Assembly: GCA_945862325.1 (NCBI GenBank)
Contig: CAMAXZ010000001.1
Location: 186,001-250,000, forward strand
From: Klebsiella pneumoniae
GTDB lineage: Bacteria > Myxococcota_A > UBA796 > SXON01
Direction of reading: 5' to 3'
DNA length: 64,000 nt
Shown here piece after piece: positions 16,995-26,975 of this stretch; the first letter of the stretch is position 1, and each line of letters begins with the position of its first letter. The notes beneath the pieces are model-generated. The model searched no databases. It saw only the letters and a list, made by a program, of their open reading frames with translations, and was not told the DNA's origin. Both the position numbers and the translations under genes were made by a program.

Positions 16995-19900
16995 TCAGAA
17001 CTGGACGCCGATCGAGAGCGTCCCAGCGTGCGTCGTGTCGGTGACGTCGCCCACAGGGGTGCTGTTGGTGTTCGACACGCGGGTCTCGCGGATGCTGAGG
17101 TCGTAGCCGAGCGACGCGTACAGGTTCGGGATGAACGCGTAGCCGATCTCGACGTCGACCTCGGTGTCGAACGGCTCGGTGCCTCCGGCGAGGCTCTCGA
17201 GGAAGCCGGCCTCGACGAAGAGCGACGTGCCGATCTCGGCGCCGACCTCGACGCCGACGGCGAGGGAGTTCGGCGCGAGCTGCTCGGGGACGAGCTCGCT
17301 CTCGGTGACCTTAAACACCTGGACGTCCGACAGCGCCCAGCCCACGCGCGCGCCGACCGACAGCTCGGAGGCGCCGATCTGGAACGGGTAGCGCCCGAGC
17401 AGCAGCACGCGCGCGTCGAGCACGCTGTCGGTGAGGGAGTCGGCGCCCGGGCACGGGCGCGCGAGCTCGTCGCACAGCGGCGTGGGGTCGATCGAGTAGG
17501 CGATCATCGAGACGTCGACCTCGGCGCCGACGTACCGGAACATCGGCAGCCACACCTTCGCGCCGGCGTCGAAGCCCATCGCGCCCGCCTCGATCTGCAC
17601 CGAGGTCGGGAAGAGCACGCTCGACTGGGTGAGCGGCTCCTGCGCGTAGTTGTACGAGGCGAGGGTGTAGCCGGCGTGGGCGCGCAGCCAGGGCCGGCCG
17701 GAGGGCTTGGGGGTCACCTTGGTGACGGTGGTGGAGGCGGGCGCCGGGGCCGGGGCGACCGCCGGGGCGGGCGCGGGGGCGGGAGCCGGGGCGGGAGCCG
17801 GGGTGGCGCCGAAGGCCGTGCCGGCAGGCTGCCCTGAGGTCGCGAACGGGCTCGCGGCCCACGCGTCGGCGCCGCCGACGCTCAGGCGCAGGAACGCGCT
17901 CGCGGCGCCGTCGACCGTGGCGACGGAGATGCGCACTTCACCCGCCGCGTTGGTCGCGAGGGTGTAGGTGGCGGTGTACTGGCCGCCGCCGAGGTCCTGG
18001 ACGGTGCCCAGGGTGCCGCCCTGGGTGAGGAAGTCGAGCTTCTGCCCGCCGACCCCGCGCCCCTGGGCGTCCTGCAAGGTGACCTTCAACAGCACGGTGC
18101 CACCCGGAGCCGCCACCGCGGGCTCCGCGCTCAGGATCGCCCGCGTGGCGCGTGCGCCGGCGCTGGTCGACGCTTCCATGTTCGCGGCGGCGATGATGCC
18201 CGCGGCGCCCTCGCGCTCGACGCGCAGCAGCGGGCTGCCGCCGAGCCACTCGGCGGCGAACGTCTGGACACCCTTCGGCCCGGACACGGGCACGTCGGGC
18301 GTGGGCACCGACGCGGGCACCTGGAACAGGCCCGCGCTCGCGCTGCGCTCGCCGACAGAGGCGTCGAGGGCCACCCAGCCCGCGGTGCGGCCCGCCGTGT
18401 AGGCGACCTGCGCCACGCCGTCGGCGCCGGTGGTGACGGACGCGGGGAACGCGCCGTCGCCGTTGGCGACCTTCAGGTTGACCGGCACGTTCGGCACGGG
18501 GTACCCGAACTGGTCGACCGTGACGATGACGACGGGGGTGTTGCTGGTGCCGTCGGCCGCGAGGCGCTCGCGCAGCGGCAGGACGAGCACGTTGGCGACC
18601 GGATTGCCCGTGGACGGGGTGACCACGCCGCCGACCATCTCGACGGACCCGCCGCCGGTGGTGGTGAAGGTGGCCTGGTAGTCGCCGTTGCGGAGGTCCT
18701 TGACGTCGGACACCTTCGCGCCGGCGACCACGAACCGCACCTGCCGCGCGCCGAGGCCGGCGCCGTCGTGGCCGGCGGCCTTCGCGAACACCTTGAAGCC
18801 CGTCGCGGTGGACGAGAGCGTCGTCGGCTCGGGCGTGAGGGTGAGGCGGGTCGCGCGCTGCGGCACGAGGTCGACCGAGAGGGAGTCGGCCTGGAGCGCC
18901 GGCTTTTCGGCGAGGGTCACGCTGATGGTGGCCTGCATCGCGGAGTTGCCGTTCGGCGGGGTGTACAGCGCGACGTACACGCCGTCGCCCTCGTGACGGG
19001 CGGCGCTGATGACGCCGGCGGTGGCCGAGAACGCCACCTGAGCCGCGGCGTCCGGGCGGCCGTCGGCGGTGGCCACGAACGCGCGGATCGGAACCTGGAT
19101 CCGGTTGTCCGCGGGGATGCCGGCGACCGTGGGGAACAGGGCGACCCGACGCGTCTCCGGGATGCGGAGGTCGAGCGGCTCTTCCTTCTTGGTGCCGTCG
19201 GGGAGGATCTGCACGAGCGCCGCGATGCCCGCGCCCGGCGGGACGACGATCGGCACCTTCGCGCGGCCGGTCGCGTCGGCCTGGATGGGGCCGAAGTCAC
19301 GCCCCGAGATGCGGACGATGACGCGCGCGTTCGGGGTCGCCACGACGGGGTAGTCGGCCTTGCCGACGAGCTGCACGGCGGCCGCCGTATAGGTGTTCGC
19401 CGGGTCGCGGCGATCGACCGCCGTGAGCATGGCGAGGTGGGGGTACGCGACCGTGGGTGCCGTGTAGAGCGCGCTGAACTGGCCGCCCCCGAGGTGGGTG
19501 ATGTTCTCGACGGTGCCCGCGGAGGCCCGCACCGCGAGGTCGACGCCCGCGAGGGCCTGACGATCGCCCCCGGCGAGGTTGAACGACACCGACGCCGTGC
19601 GGTCCTGGTTCAACGTGATCTGCGAGGGGTTCATGGCGGCCGACAACGACCGGCTCATCGCCGGCGCCACGGAGAACGCCCACTTCTTCTCGAGGGTGTC
19701 CTTGCCGATCTTGGTCTTGACCGTGATCGTCACCTGCTGGACGCCGTCCGCGCGGGGCGGCGAGTAGGTGAAGCGGTAGACGCCGCCACCGACCTCCACG
19801 AGGTCGGAGGCCGTGCCGGCGCTCGCGGCCGGCTTGGCCTTGAGCCCCGTGAGCGGGGTGCCGTCCGCGGCGAGCGCGATGACGTAGAGCTCGCTGCTGG

Positions 19901-20069
19901 AGCTGCCATCGCCGACGATGCCGGTCGGACGCACGAGCTCGACGAGGGGCGCCGCGAAGACGGCCGCGGGCTGCGCGAATGCGGACGTGGTGAGGGGCAG
20001 CGTGGCCGCCGTGACGAGGAGGCCGCGGAGGGCCAGACGCAAGATCAGTGCGGGAACGCGGGCCGACAT
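16995..20069 (-). CDS. Large Ig-repeat protein with C-terminal outer-membrane beta-barrel
   Basis: 1,024 residues with a signal peptide (ending SAFAQPA). About residues 40-740 hold some six to seven beta-sandwich repeats of Ig/filamin/invasin type, each with variants of GGGxYxxxYTxP (GGGVYRFTYSPP, GGGQFSALYTAP, GDGVYVALYTPP, GGGQYTATYTLA). A Pro-Ala linker (17732-17810) follows, then a C-terminal region of about 250 residues with alternating strands that ends in Gln-Phe, as expected for a BAM-folded barrel. Ribosome site GGAGG is 6 bases before ATG 20069; an upstream in-frame ATG is less favourable. The order, repeats first and barrel last, is autotransporter-like. Likely an adhesin or a periplasm-spanning scaffold. 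Confidence 0.75.
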   Translation of the reverse strand: MSARVPALILRLALRGLLVTAATLPLTTSAFAQPAAVFAAPLVELVRPTGIVGDGSSSSELYVIALAADGTPLTGLKAKPAASAGTASDLVEVGGGVYRFTYSPPRADGVQQVTITVKTKIGKDTLEKKWAFSVAPAMSRSLSAAMNPSQITLNQDRTASVSFNLAGGDRQALAGVDLAVRASAGTVENITHLGGGQFSALYTAPTVAYPHLAMLTAVDRRDPANTYTAAAVQLVGKADYPVVATPNARVIVRISGRDFGPIQADATGRAKVPIVVPPGAGIAALVQILPDGTKKEEPLDLRIPETRRVALFPTVAGIPADNRIQVPIRAFVATADGRPDAAAQVAFSATAGVISAARHEGDGVYVALYTPPNGNSAMQATISVTLAEKPALQADSLSVDLVPQRATRLTLTPEPTTLSSTATGFKVFAKAAGHDGAGLGARQVRFVVAGAKVSDVKDLRNGDYQATFTTTGGGSVEMVGGVVTPSTGNPVANVLVLPLRERLAADGTSNTPVVIVTVDQFGYPVPNVPVNLKVANGDGAFPASVTTGADGVAQVAYTAGRTAGWVALDASVGERSASAGLFQVPASVPTPDVPVSGPKGVQTFAAEWLGGSPLLRVEREGAAGIIAAANMEASTSAGARATRAILSAEPAVAAPGGTVLLKVTLQDAQGRGVGGQKLDFLTQGGTLGTVQDLGGGQYTATYTLATNAAGEVRISVATVDGAASAFLRLSVGGADAWAASPFATSGQPAGTAFGATPAPAPAPAPAPAPAVAPAPAPASTTVTKVTPKPSGRPWLRAHAGYTLASYNYAQEPLTQSSVLFPTSVQIEAGAMGFDAGAKVWLPMFRYVGAEVDVSMIAYSIDPTPLCDELARPCPGADSLTDSVLDARVLLLGRYPFQIGASELSVGARVGWALSDVQVFKVTESELVPEQLAPNSLAVGVEVGAEIGTSLFVEAGFLESLAGGTEPFDTEVDVEIGYAFIPNLYASLGYDLSIRETRVSNTNSTPVGDVTDTTHAGTLSIGVQF
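17732..17810 (-). repeat. Pro-Ala coding repeat (domain linker)
   Basis: A degenerate 6-base repeat of the type GGGGCC/GGAGCC encodes an alternating Pro-Ala stretch (PAPAPAPAPAPAV then APAPAPA) that separates the Ig-repeat region from the barrel. Such stretches form stiff extended spacers; this one could bridge periplasm to membrane. Confidence 0.8.
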
Positions 20070-20116
20070 GAGGGGCCTCCGTAGGTGCGGACGGTCGCGC
20101 ATGGTAAGGAACGGAG

Positions 20117-20911
20117 GTGGGACATGTCAACGACGGCGTGACGGTGCGGGCCGGGAACGAGCCCTCTTTGCACGCCTTTGACGGCGTCGCGGACGCCTAC
20201 GATCGGGCCTGGGTCGACCTCCCCCTCGTCCGGGCCTGGAGGGCGAGGGTGATCCACGCGCTCCTCGACCGCCTCCCGCCCGGGGTCGCCGCGCGTGTCG
20301 TCGACCTCGGCTGCGGCCCCGGGGCGGACGCGGCGATCCTCGCCCCGTTCGCGCAGGTCGTCGGGCTGGACGCGTCGCCGAGGATGGTCACGCGTGCCCG
20401 GGCCCGCGGCGTCGACGCGCGTGTGGTGGACCTCGGCGATCCCGTCGCGCTCCGGGGCGCCCTCACCACACCAGCCGACAGCGCTGGATGGGACGGCGCG
20501 TTATCGAACTTCGGGGCGCTCAATTGCCTCGCCGACCTGCGTCCGCTCGCGGCCGTGCTCGCGGCGACGCTCCCCCGGCGCGCGCCGCTCGTCGTCGTGG
20601 TCATGGGGCGACGCTGTCCCGCGGAGGACCTCGCGCTCCTCCGGCTCCGTCGGCGCCCGCGCCGCCGTGACGGGCGCGTCAGGGTGGGCGAGGGGGCCGT
20701 CCCGGTGCGCTACCTCGACGCGCGCACGGTCTCCGCGGAGCTCGCGCCGTCGTTCCGGATGGAGCATCACGAGGCGCTCGGCCTGCTCGACGCGCCTCCG
20801 GACCTCGGTGGGGTATACGCCTGGACCACCCGGCTCGAGCCCCGGATCGCGGCGCTGCCGTGGCTGCGCGATCTCGGCGATCATCACCTCCTCGTGTTCC
20901 GCCGCGCATGA
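20117..20911 (+). CDS. SAM-dependent class I methyltransferase
   Basis: A 264-residue Rossmann-fold methyltransferase: motif I VVDLGCGPGADAAIL, acidic post-I VVGLDASPRMVTRAR, and motif IV-like WDGALSNFGALNCLADL. The FDGVADAYDRAW lead-in is typical of Methyltransf_11/25 proteins acting on small molecules. Its stop overlaps the start of a B12-binding radical-SAM enzyme (ATGA at 20908-20911), strongly suggesting that the two work in one pathway. Start could be GTG 20117 or GTG 20138; neither has an ideal ribosome site because GGAGG directly abuts the first. Confidence 0.8.
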   Translation: MGHVNDGVTVRAGNEPSLHAFDGVADAYDRAWVDLPLVRAWRARVIHALLDRLPPGVAARVVDLGCGPGADAAILAPFAQVVGLDASPRMVTRARARGVDARVVDLGDPVALRGALTTPADSAGWDGALSNFGALNCLADLRPLAAVLAATLPRRAPLVVVVMGRRCPAEDLALLRLRRRPRRRDGRVRVGEGAVPVRYLDARTVSAELAPSFRMEHHEALGLLDAPPDLGGVYAWTTRLEPRIAALPWLRDLGDHHLLVFRRA

Positions 20912-22365
20912 ACGTCGTCCTCTTCAACCCACGCGCCCAGGTCTCCCACCGGCGCCTGCCGCTGTCGCTGCTGTGCGTCGCGCGGGGACTCGCGGAACAT
21001 GCCTGGACGCTCGTCGACGGGAACGTCGAGCCCGATGCGGAGGCGCGCCTCCGACGCCTCTGCGCCGCCCCGGGCACGGTGCTGTTCGTCACGGTCATGC
21101 CGGGCCCGCAGCTGCGGGTCGCGACCCCGCTCTGCCGCGCGTTGAAGCGGGCCAACCCCGGATTGATCGTGGTGTGGGGCGGCTACTTCCCGTCGATCCA
21201 CACGGCCGCGTGCGCGCGCGACGCCGGGGTGGACTTCGTGGTTGTCGGTCAGGGCGAGCGCACCGCCCCCGAGCTGCTCGACGCCCTGGCGCGCGGTCGC
21301 GACGCGACGACGGTGGCCGGCGTCGGGCAGTGGCGCGACGGCGCCCTGGTTCAAGGCCCGCCACGCCCGGTCGCGCGCTCGTCGGACTGGGGTGAGCTCC
21401 CGTACGAGCGGCTCGACATGGAACGCTACGCCGCCCGTACGTTCCTCGGCCGACGCACGTTCAATCATCACGCATCCGTCGGATGTCCGTACCGTTGCAA
21501 CTTCTGCGCGGTGGTCAACCTCTTCGACGGGCGCTGGATCCCGGACCCGTCCGAGTCGGTCGTCCGCACCGTCACGCGCCTGGCCCGCGAGCACCGCGCC
21601 GACGCGATCGAGTTCCACGACAACAACTTCTTCGCGTGGGAGCGCCGAACGCGCGAGGTCGCCGACGGCATCGCCCCGCTCGGTGTGTCGTGGTGGGGCG
21701 AGGGGCGCATCGACACGATGCTGGGCTTCACCGACGAAACCTGGGCCGCGATGGCGCGTTCGGGTCTTCGGATGGTGTTCTTCGGCGCCGAGAGCGCCGA
21801 CGACGCGGTGCTCGAGCGCATGGACAAAGGCGGTCTCCGGGTGGCGGACACCGTCGCGCTGAACCTCCGCGCGCGCCGTTGGGGGATTCGCCCCGAGTTC
21901 AGCTTCGTCTTGGGAAATCCGGGGGATCCGGAGGGGGACGCGGCGCGCTCCCTCGCGCTCGCGCGCCGCCTGAAGGACGACAACCCCGACTGCGAGATCA
22001 TCCTGTACCTGTACACCCCCGTGCCGCTGCCGGGCATGTACGACGCCGCGGTCGCGGAGGGGTTCGCCTTCCCGGACACCCTCGACGGTTGGCTCGGGCC
22101 CGAGTGGGGCGCGTACGCCCAGCGGCGCGACCCGCGCACCCCGTGGATGCTCGACCGAATCCGCCGTTCGATCCATGATTTCGAGTCCGTCCTGCACGCG
22201 CGCCACCCCTCGGCGTCCGACCTCAACCTGCGCCCCTGGCAGCGCGCGGTGTTGCGCGTGCTCGCAGAGCCTCGCTGGCGCCTGGGGATTTACCGCGCCC
22301 CATGGGAGCTTCGGGCGCTTCAGCGCGTCTGGCGCTACCGCCGCCCGGAAGAGATGGGGTTCTGA
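20908..22365 (+). CDS. B12-binding-domain radical SAM enzyme
   Basis: A 485-residue enzyme with an N-terminal cobalamin-binding-like Rossmann domain ([41 protein letters not shown]) and a radical-SAM TIM barrel with the 4Fe-4S motif CPYRCNFC (Cys at about residues 193, 197, 200). The family performs methylations and rearrangements on unactivated carbons; typical substrates are lipids, hopanoids, antibiotics or peptides. The start at ATG 20908, inside the stop of the methyltransferase gene, gives the expected N-terminus. Its 3' end overlaps the convergent permease by 31 bases. Substrate unknown. Confidence 0.88.
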   Translation: MNVVLFNPRAQVSHRRLPLSLLCVARGLAEHAWTLVDGNVEPDAEARLRRLCAAPGTVLFVTVMPGPQLRVATPLCRALKRANPGLIVVWGGYFPSIHTAACARDAGVDFVVVGQGERTAPELLDALARGRDATTVAGVGQWRDGALVQGPPRPVARSSDWGELPYERLDMERYAARTFLGRRTFNHHASVGCPYRCNFCAVVNLFDGRWIPDPSESVVRTVTRLAREHRADAIEFHDNNFFAWERRTREVADGIAPLGVSWWGEGRIDTMLGFTDETWAAMARSGLRMVFFGAESADDAVLERMDKGGLRVADTVALNLRARRWGIRPEFSFVLGNPGDPEGDAARSLALARRLKDDNPDCEIILYLYTPVPLPGMYDAAVAEGFAFPDTLDGWLGPEWGAYAQRRDPRTPWMLDRIRRSIHDFESVLHARHPSASDLNLRPWQRAVLRVLAEPRWRLGIYRAPWELRALQRVWRYRRPEEMGF

Positions 22366-24380
22366 CCCACCGGCGCGGCGGGGTTCGGGACGTCGGACTC
22401 ACTCATCAGGTAGATGTTCGGGCGGAAGTCGTGCTCCGGCGTCTGTGCCCAGTGCCGCAGGAGGATCTGGTACACCAGGATGCCGGTCTCGCCTTCGCCC
22501 CAGACCAGGTACCGGATCGCCTGCCGCATCGGGTTCTGCTGCGTCAAGCCGAGGAACACGCTGATCGGGTCGATGCGCTCGGACAGCCACGCCACGGCGT
22601 TCGCGACGGCGACCGCGTTGGAGGCCACGAGGAGGTAGTCGTCTCCGACCCGTCCGACGCGGACGTGAAGGCTCGAGTCGAAGAGGGAACGATCCGTCGC
22701 GAGGTTCACGTGCACGAACAGGAACGGGCCGTCGACGTTGTAGTGCTTCTGAATCCGGTTCTTGTGTTCGGTGAAGATGGCGTTCCGGGCGTCCTTCGCC
22801 AGCTCGGCGCGGCGCTGTTTGAGGATCCCGCCGGCGTCCTTGATCGTCACGAGGTGCACCCTCCGGTGGCGGATCGTCTCGAACAGCCGCTCGCTGTCGG
22901 GGTTCGCCCACGCGACGCGCTCGACGCGGAGCTCCGTGGCGCGCTGGTACCTCGACACCGCGCCGAGAACGAGGATGCTCGTGATGAAGATCGAGCTGAT
23001 GATGATGCCGTCGGGGCGCTCGATGACGTTGTCCACGAACGTGAACGTGAACACGACGGTGATCAGCGCGAACGGGATCGCCCCCCACGGGGTGCGCCGG
23101 TCTTCGCGCGCTTCGCGGATGAGCGCGAGGGTCACGGCGACGGCGGCGCTCAGGATCAGCGCGAGGACGCCGGTCGCGTACGCGCCGCCCTGCGCCTCCA
23201 CGTCGGAGTCGAAGATGATCGTCACGACGACGTCGACCGCGAACAAGAGCAGGATCAACGGGCGCGAGAACGCGACCCAGTGCGGGGCCATCCCGAAGCG
23301 GGGGAGGTACCGTGGGACCAGGTTCAGCATGGCCGCCATCGCGCTCGCGCCGGCGAACCAGAGGATCAGGATCGTGCTCGCGTCGTAGAACGTGCCGAAG
23401 ACGGGCCCGAGGTAGTGGTGCGCGAGGTACGCGAGGGCACGCCCGGACGCCTCGCCGCCCTCCCGCCACTCGTGCTCGGGGATGAGCGTCGTGGTGACGA
23501 GGCTCGAGGACACCAAGAAGAAGCTCATGATCAGCGCCGCCGCCGTCAAGAGCCGATGGGTGTTGCGGATGCGCGCGTGCGGCGGGCCGTCCTTCGGGTC
23601 GGTGTCCGCGCCGCTCACGATCGGCATAACCGTCACGCCGGTCTCGAACCCGGAGAGCCCCAAGGCGAGCTTCGGGAAGCTCATCACCGCCAGACCGAGC
23701 ACCGCGAGGGGATCGCCGCGCACGGCGAGGGCCGCGCGCCAATTGCTGAGGGCCTCTGGGTGGAGCGCCAACTCCCAGAACCCGCGCGCGACGATGACGA
23801 GGCTGAGGACGAGGTAGGGGATCGCGAGCCACGTCGCGACCCCGATGGCCTCGGTGAAGCCCCGCAAGAACACGATGGCGAGCAGCGCGAGCAGTCCGAT
23901 CGTCAGCGGCGTTCGGGTGCCGTGGAGCCAATGCTCGAGCAGCGGGTTCTCCACCGCGTGCTGCGCGGCGTCCGCCGCGGACAACGTCATGGTGATGACG
24001 AAGTCCGTGCTGGCGAAGCCGAGCAGGCACAACACGAACACCTTCCCGAGCCAGCCGGGCAGGAGGCGCTCGAGCATCGAGATGGAGCCGTGACCGAGGT
24101 AGCTGCGCGACGCGACCTGGCGGTAGATCGGGAGCGCGCCGAAGAGCGTGACGACCACCAGCACCGCCGTCGCGATCGGCGACAGCGCGCCGGCGGCGAC
24201 GAGGGCGATGCCGGGTTGATACCCGAGCGTCGAGAAGTAGTCGACGCCGGTCAGCCACAGCACCTTCCACCACGGATGGGTGGCGTGGGCCCGACCTTCC
24301 CCGTGGTCTTCTTCGTGGAGCAGCCACCGGGTGAGCGCGCTGGTCCGGGGCTCGGGGGCGGGATCGTTCGTGGAGCTCAT
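22335..24380 (-). CDS. APC-superfamily amino acid/cation permease with C-terminal cytoplasmic domain
   Basis: A 681-residue inner-membrane permease. About 12 hydrophobic helices span roughly residues 38-480, starting with the APC core [19 protein letters not shown] and including [16 protein letters not shown] soluble region of about 200 residues follows ([36 protein letters not shown]), recalling the regulatory tail of KimA-type potassium transporters. Substrate is not evident; amino acid or K+ are candidates. Its ATG overlaps the stop of the preceding redox gene (24377-24380), so it is the last gene of a three-gene coupled operon. Confidence 0.85.
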   Translation of the reverse strand: MSSTNDPAPEPRTSALTRWLLHEEDHGEGRAHATHPWWKVLWLTGVDYFSTLGYQPGIALVAAGALSPIATAVLVVVTLFGALPIYRQVASRSYLGHGSISMLERLLPGWLGKVFVLCLLGFASTDFVITMTLSAADAAQHAVENPLLEHWLHGTRTPLTIGLLALLAIVFLRGFTEAIGVATWLAIPYLVLSLVIVARGFWELALHPEALSNWRAALAVRGDPLAVLGLAVMSFPKLALGLSGFETGVTVMPIVSGADTDPKDGPPHARIRNTHRLLTAAALIMSFFLVSSSLVTTTLIPEHEWREGGEASGRALAYLAHHYLGPVFGTFYDASTILILWFAGASAMAAMLNLVPRYLPRFGMAPHWVAFSRPLILLLFAVDVVVTIIFDSDVEAQGGAYATGVLALILSAAVAVTLALIREAREDRRTPWGAIPFALITVVFTFTFVDNVIERPDGIIISSIFITSILVLGAVSRYQRATELRVERVAWANPDSERLFETIRHRRVHLVTIKDAGGILKQRRAELAKDARNAIFTEHKNRIQKHYNVDGPFLFVHVNLATDRSLFDSSLHVRVGRVGDDYLLVASNAVAVANAVAWLSERIDPISVFLGLTQQNPMRQAIRYLVWGEGETGILVYQILLRHWAQTPEHDFRPNIYLMSESDVPNPAAPVGQNPISSGRR

Positions 24381-24886
24381 GCGTGGGGCGTCTCAGGCGT
24401 GGTCGCCCATGGCGGCGGGGGGAGCGGACGGGCGTGGCCGCCGTCCCAGAGCGCCGCCGCGACCTCCGCGGCGACGTCGGCCGCGAGCGCGGTGCACATC
24501 GACGCGCGGGCGGGACCCGTGAACGCGCCGGTCGGCTCGGTCCTGGCGTTGCAGGACGCGTCGAGCGCGAGGGCGCCGTCCGCACGCGCGAGGCGCGCGC
24601 GCAATCCTGCGCGGAAGCGCGGGACGGCCTCCCGGAGCGCGGGGGTCACCGGGCCCGTGGGGTCCGGATCGCCGAGGAGCTCGCCGAGGGCCAAGACGCC
24701 GGCCGCGATGGCGCCGCACGGACCCTCGCCGGTGATGCCGCCGCGCCGCAGCGCCTGGTAGGAGGCGTGCGGGAGGCCGAAGGTCTCGGCGATGGCGACG
24801 CCGCAAGACCGGTGCGGCGTGCGTACGCCGGCGTACAACGCCTCGGCGCGCGCGTGCGCGGCCGCTATGTAGTCGTCGCGGTTCAA
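24377..24886 (-). CDS. C_GCAxxG_C_C family redox-active protein
   Basis: 169 residues. The pattern matches the C_GCAxxG_C_C family: [12 protein letters not shown] near the N-terminus, [20 protein letters not shown], and two later Cys (DASCNAR and [10 protein letters not shown]) before a helical end. The four spaced cysteines suggest a redox or metal-binding role that is still undefined for the family. Initiation is inferred at TTG 24886, which overlaps the stop of the upstream gene (TTGA); the longer upstream reading is Arg-rich and lies inside that gene. It is coupled downstream to the APC permease by ATGA. Confidence 0.75.
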   Translation of the reverse strand: MNRDDYIAAAHARAEALYAGVRTPHRSCGVAIAETFGLPHASYQALRRGGITGEGPCGAIAAGVLALGELLGDPDPTGPVTPALREAVPRFRAGLRARLARADGALALDASCNARTEPTGAFTGPARASMCTALAADVAAEVAAALWDGGHARPLPPPPWATTPETPHA

Positions 24887-25428
24887 CGGCCGCCCGGTCG
24901 GCCCGGCCCGCGGGCGCCGGGCATCGTCGCGGCGGGGGCGACGCTCGGGGTCGCCGCGGCCGTGCCCGCGCCGAGCACCCAGTACGGGCTGTCCTTGAGC
25001 TGCGTGCGGAGCTGCGCGATCTCCTGAGGGTGGAGCTCGAACGTCTGCGGCTGGCCCGTGCGCGGATCGGCCTGGGTGGCGAACCACCGCTCGCCCACCT
25101 TGCTCTGGTGAAGCAGCAGGCCGCGCGGGTCGTCGTACACGAGCACGAGATCCTTTGCCGTCAGCGGGCGGTTCGGGTCGGGCGGAGGCTCGGGCGGAGG
25201 CTCCACCTTCTTGGGCGGCTCGGCCTTCTTCGGCGCCGTGGCGTCGATGACCTCCTCGATCTCCCATTGCACTTCGAGCAGCTGCCCGCGCTTGGCGGAG
25301 TCGAGCTGGTCGCGCACGGCGGCCCCCGAAGGGCCACGCGCGAGCTCCAGCAGCTGCGCCTTGATCGACTCCCTGTCCGCATAGGATGCCTTCGCGAGCG
25401 CCGCGACGAGACGATCGACCTCTTCCAT
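24883..25428 (-). CDS. Uncharacterised two-part protein with proline-rich linker
   Basis: 181 residues with no signal peptide. The N-terminal 65 form charged helices (VDRLVAALAKASYADRESIK). A Pro/Lys/Glu-rich linker follows (about 68-90, KAEPPKKVEPPPEPPPDP). The second part is a compact beta-rich segment (KDLVLVYDDPRGLLLHQSKV, TFELHPQEIAQLRTQLKD), and the C-terminus is Gly/Pro/Ala-rich. I do not recognise the family. A good ribosome site (GGAGAGGGG) precedes ATG 25428. It heads the operon with the redox protein and the permease, and is divergent from the cyclic-nucleotide-binding gene with 39 bases between starts, so a shared control region is likely. Confidence 0.65.
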   Translation of the reverse strand: MEEVDRLVAALAKASYADRESIKAQLLELARGPSGAAVRDQLDSAKRGQLLEVQWEIEEVIDATAPKKAEPPKKVEPPPEPPPDPNRPLTAKDLVLVYDDPRGLLLHQSKVGERWFATQADPRTGQPQTFELHPQEIAQLRTQLKDSPYWVLGAGTAAATPSVAPAATMPGARGPGRPGGR

Positions 25429-25467
25429 GTGCCCCTCTCCGGTCGCCCCTTGTTAACCGACCGACGG

Positions 25468-26901
25468 ATGGACTTCCTCGATCGGTTCTCTGCTCCCGAC
25501 CGCGCCCGCGTGGTCGCGGCCGCGTCGACGCTCACCCTCGCAAGGGGAGAGCTCCTGCTTCGCCGCGGCGAACCGGGTGGCGACATCTACCGTGTCGAGG
25601 ACGGCGAGCTCGAGGTCATCGACACGCGCGCGCAGCCCGCGGTGATCCTCCACGTGTTCGGGCCCGGCTCGGTGGTCGGCGAGATGGCGTTCCTCGACGA
25701 GAGCCCGCGCAGCGCGGATGTGCGCGCGGGGGCGGGCGCGGTGTGCCAGCGGTGGGAGCGCGGCGCGCTGCTGCGGGCGCTCGACGAGAACCCAGGATTG
25801 GCCGCCAGCTTCTACCGCGTCGTCGCGGAGATGTTGTCCGACCGCGTGAAGCGCACCGTCACCGAGCGCATCCAGGATCAGGCGGCGCGCCCCACCCAGC
25901 GCGGCTCGGCCGGGGTGGGCGCGCAGCTCGGCCAGCGGCTACGGGAGGCGCTCGCGCAGGTCGAACCTGCCTTGCGTCGCGACCGCGTCACCGCCCGCTC
26001 GGAGCTCCTCGGGAAGCTGGGGGCCTTCGTGGGGGAGCTCGACGCGGTCTTCTCGCGCCTCGGCGACGGCGACGCCCTGGCCGCGGGGACGGCGCTCGCG
26101 CGCGAGCTTCACCCCTACCTGATGCGCTCGACCATCGGCGAGCTCGTGTCGGCGCGCGAAGCGTCCGGCGGGCGCGCCTTCGCGCGCATCGGCGCGCGCG
26201 CCGTGACCGACCACATCCTTGGCGGTCGCCCGGAGGGCGACGGGCCGCTGGGCGAGATCCTCGACGAGTGGCTGTTGTCGTTGCCCACCGCGCGCGCCCT
26301 TCGCGAGCGGGCGTCGGTCGTCCCGGGGCTCGTGGCGGATCGCCTCGGCGCGGTGCCGCTCGAGCGTGCGCTCGTCCTCGGCGCCCGGTCGCCCGCGCTG
26401 GTCGCGGATCTGTGCGGGCGGCTCGGCCCTGGGGGCGAGCTCGCCCTCGTCGACGACGACCGCGACGCGCTCACTGCCCTCGACGTCGCGCTCCGGCAGC
26501 GGGATGGGGGCGCGCCGGAGCTCCGGCACGCGGTCACCGACCTCGCGTCGCTCGCGCTCGGTCGGTCGACCCTTCGCTTTCCCGGTCGGCAAGTGGTCGT
26601 CGTCGACGGGCTCGTCGACTACCTGCCGGAGCGCGCCGCGGCGCTCACCCTCCGCTGGGCCGCGGAGCAGCTCGCGCCCGGTGGGGTGCTCGTCGTCACG
26701 GCGTGCCTGCCGAACCCGGACGACGCGGTGTTCCGCCACCTGCTCGGATGGCCGCTGGTCCGCCGCGGGCGCGGCGCGCTCCAAGGGCTGCTCGCCGGCG
26801 TCGGTCTGTCCAGCACGCGCGTGTACGAAGCGGGCACGGCGGGGGTGGTCGCGATGGCCGGAGGGGCAGCCCCCGCCGCGCGTTCTGCGATCAGCCCTTG
26901 A
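25468..26901 (+). CDS. Cyclic-nucleotide-binding domain fused to a methyltransferase-like domain
   Basis: 477 residues. Residues about 1-125 are a CAP_ED/cNMP-binding domain: RGELLLRRGEPGGDIYRVEDG, GSVVGEMAFLDESPRSADVRA, with the phosphate-binding-cassette Glu and Arg present. The C-terminal part (about 290-470) has a class I methyltransferase fold (ALVLGARSPALVADLCGRLG, GELALVDDDRDAL, VVVVDGLVDYLPERAAALTL, APGGVLVVTA), although motif I lacks the usual GxGxG. The middle is helical. It may be a methyltransferase controlled by cAMP or cGMP, or a SAM-binding sensor. ATG 25468 gives the canonical start just before the binding domain. Confidence 0.75.
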   Translation: MDFLDRFSAPDRARVVAAASTLTLARGELLLRRGEPGGDIYRVEDGELEVIDTRAQPAVILHVFGPGSVVGEMAFLDESPRSADVRAGAGAVCQRWERGALLRALDENPGLAASFYRVVAEMLSDRVKRTVTERIQDQAARPTQRGSAGVGAQLGQRLREALAQVEPALRRDRVTARSELLGKLGAFVGELDAVFSRLGDGDALAAGTALARELHPYLMRSTIGELVSAREASGGRAFARIGARAVTDHILGGRPEGDGPLGEILDEWLLSLPTARALRERASVVPGLVADRLGAVPLERALVLGARSPALVADLCGRLGPGGELALVDDDRDALTALDVALRQRDGGAPELRHAVTDLASLALGRSTLRFPGRQVVVVDGLVDYLPERAAALTLRWAAEQLAPGGVLVVTACLPNPDDAVFRHLLGWPLVRRGRGALQGLLAGVGLSSTRVYEAGTAGVVAMAGGAAPAARSAISP

Positions 26902-26975
26902 ACGCTCGCGCGCGATGACGTAGAGTTCGCGCTCCGCGTCGCTGACGGCGCGCCGCTCGAGGAGGTTCCGCTTCG

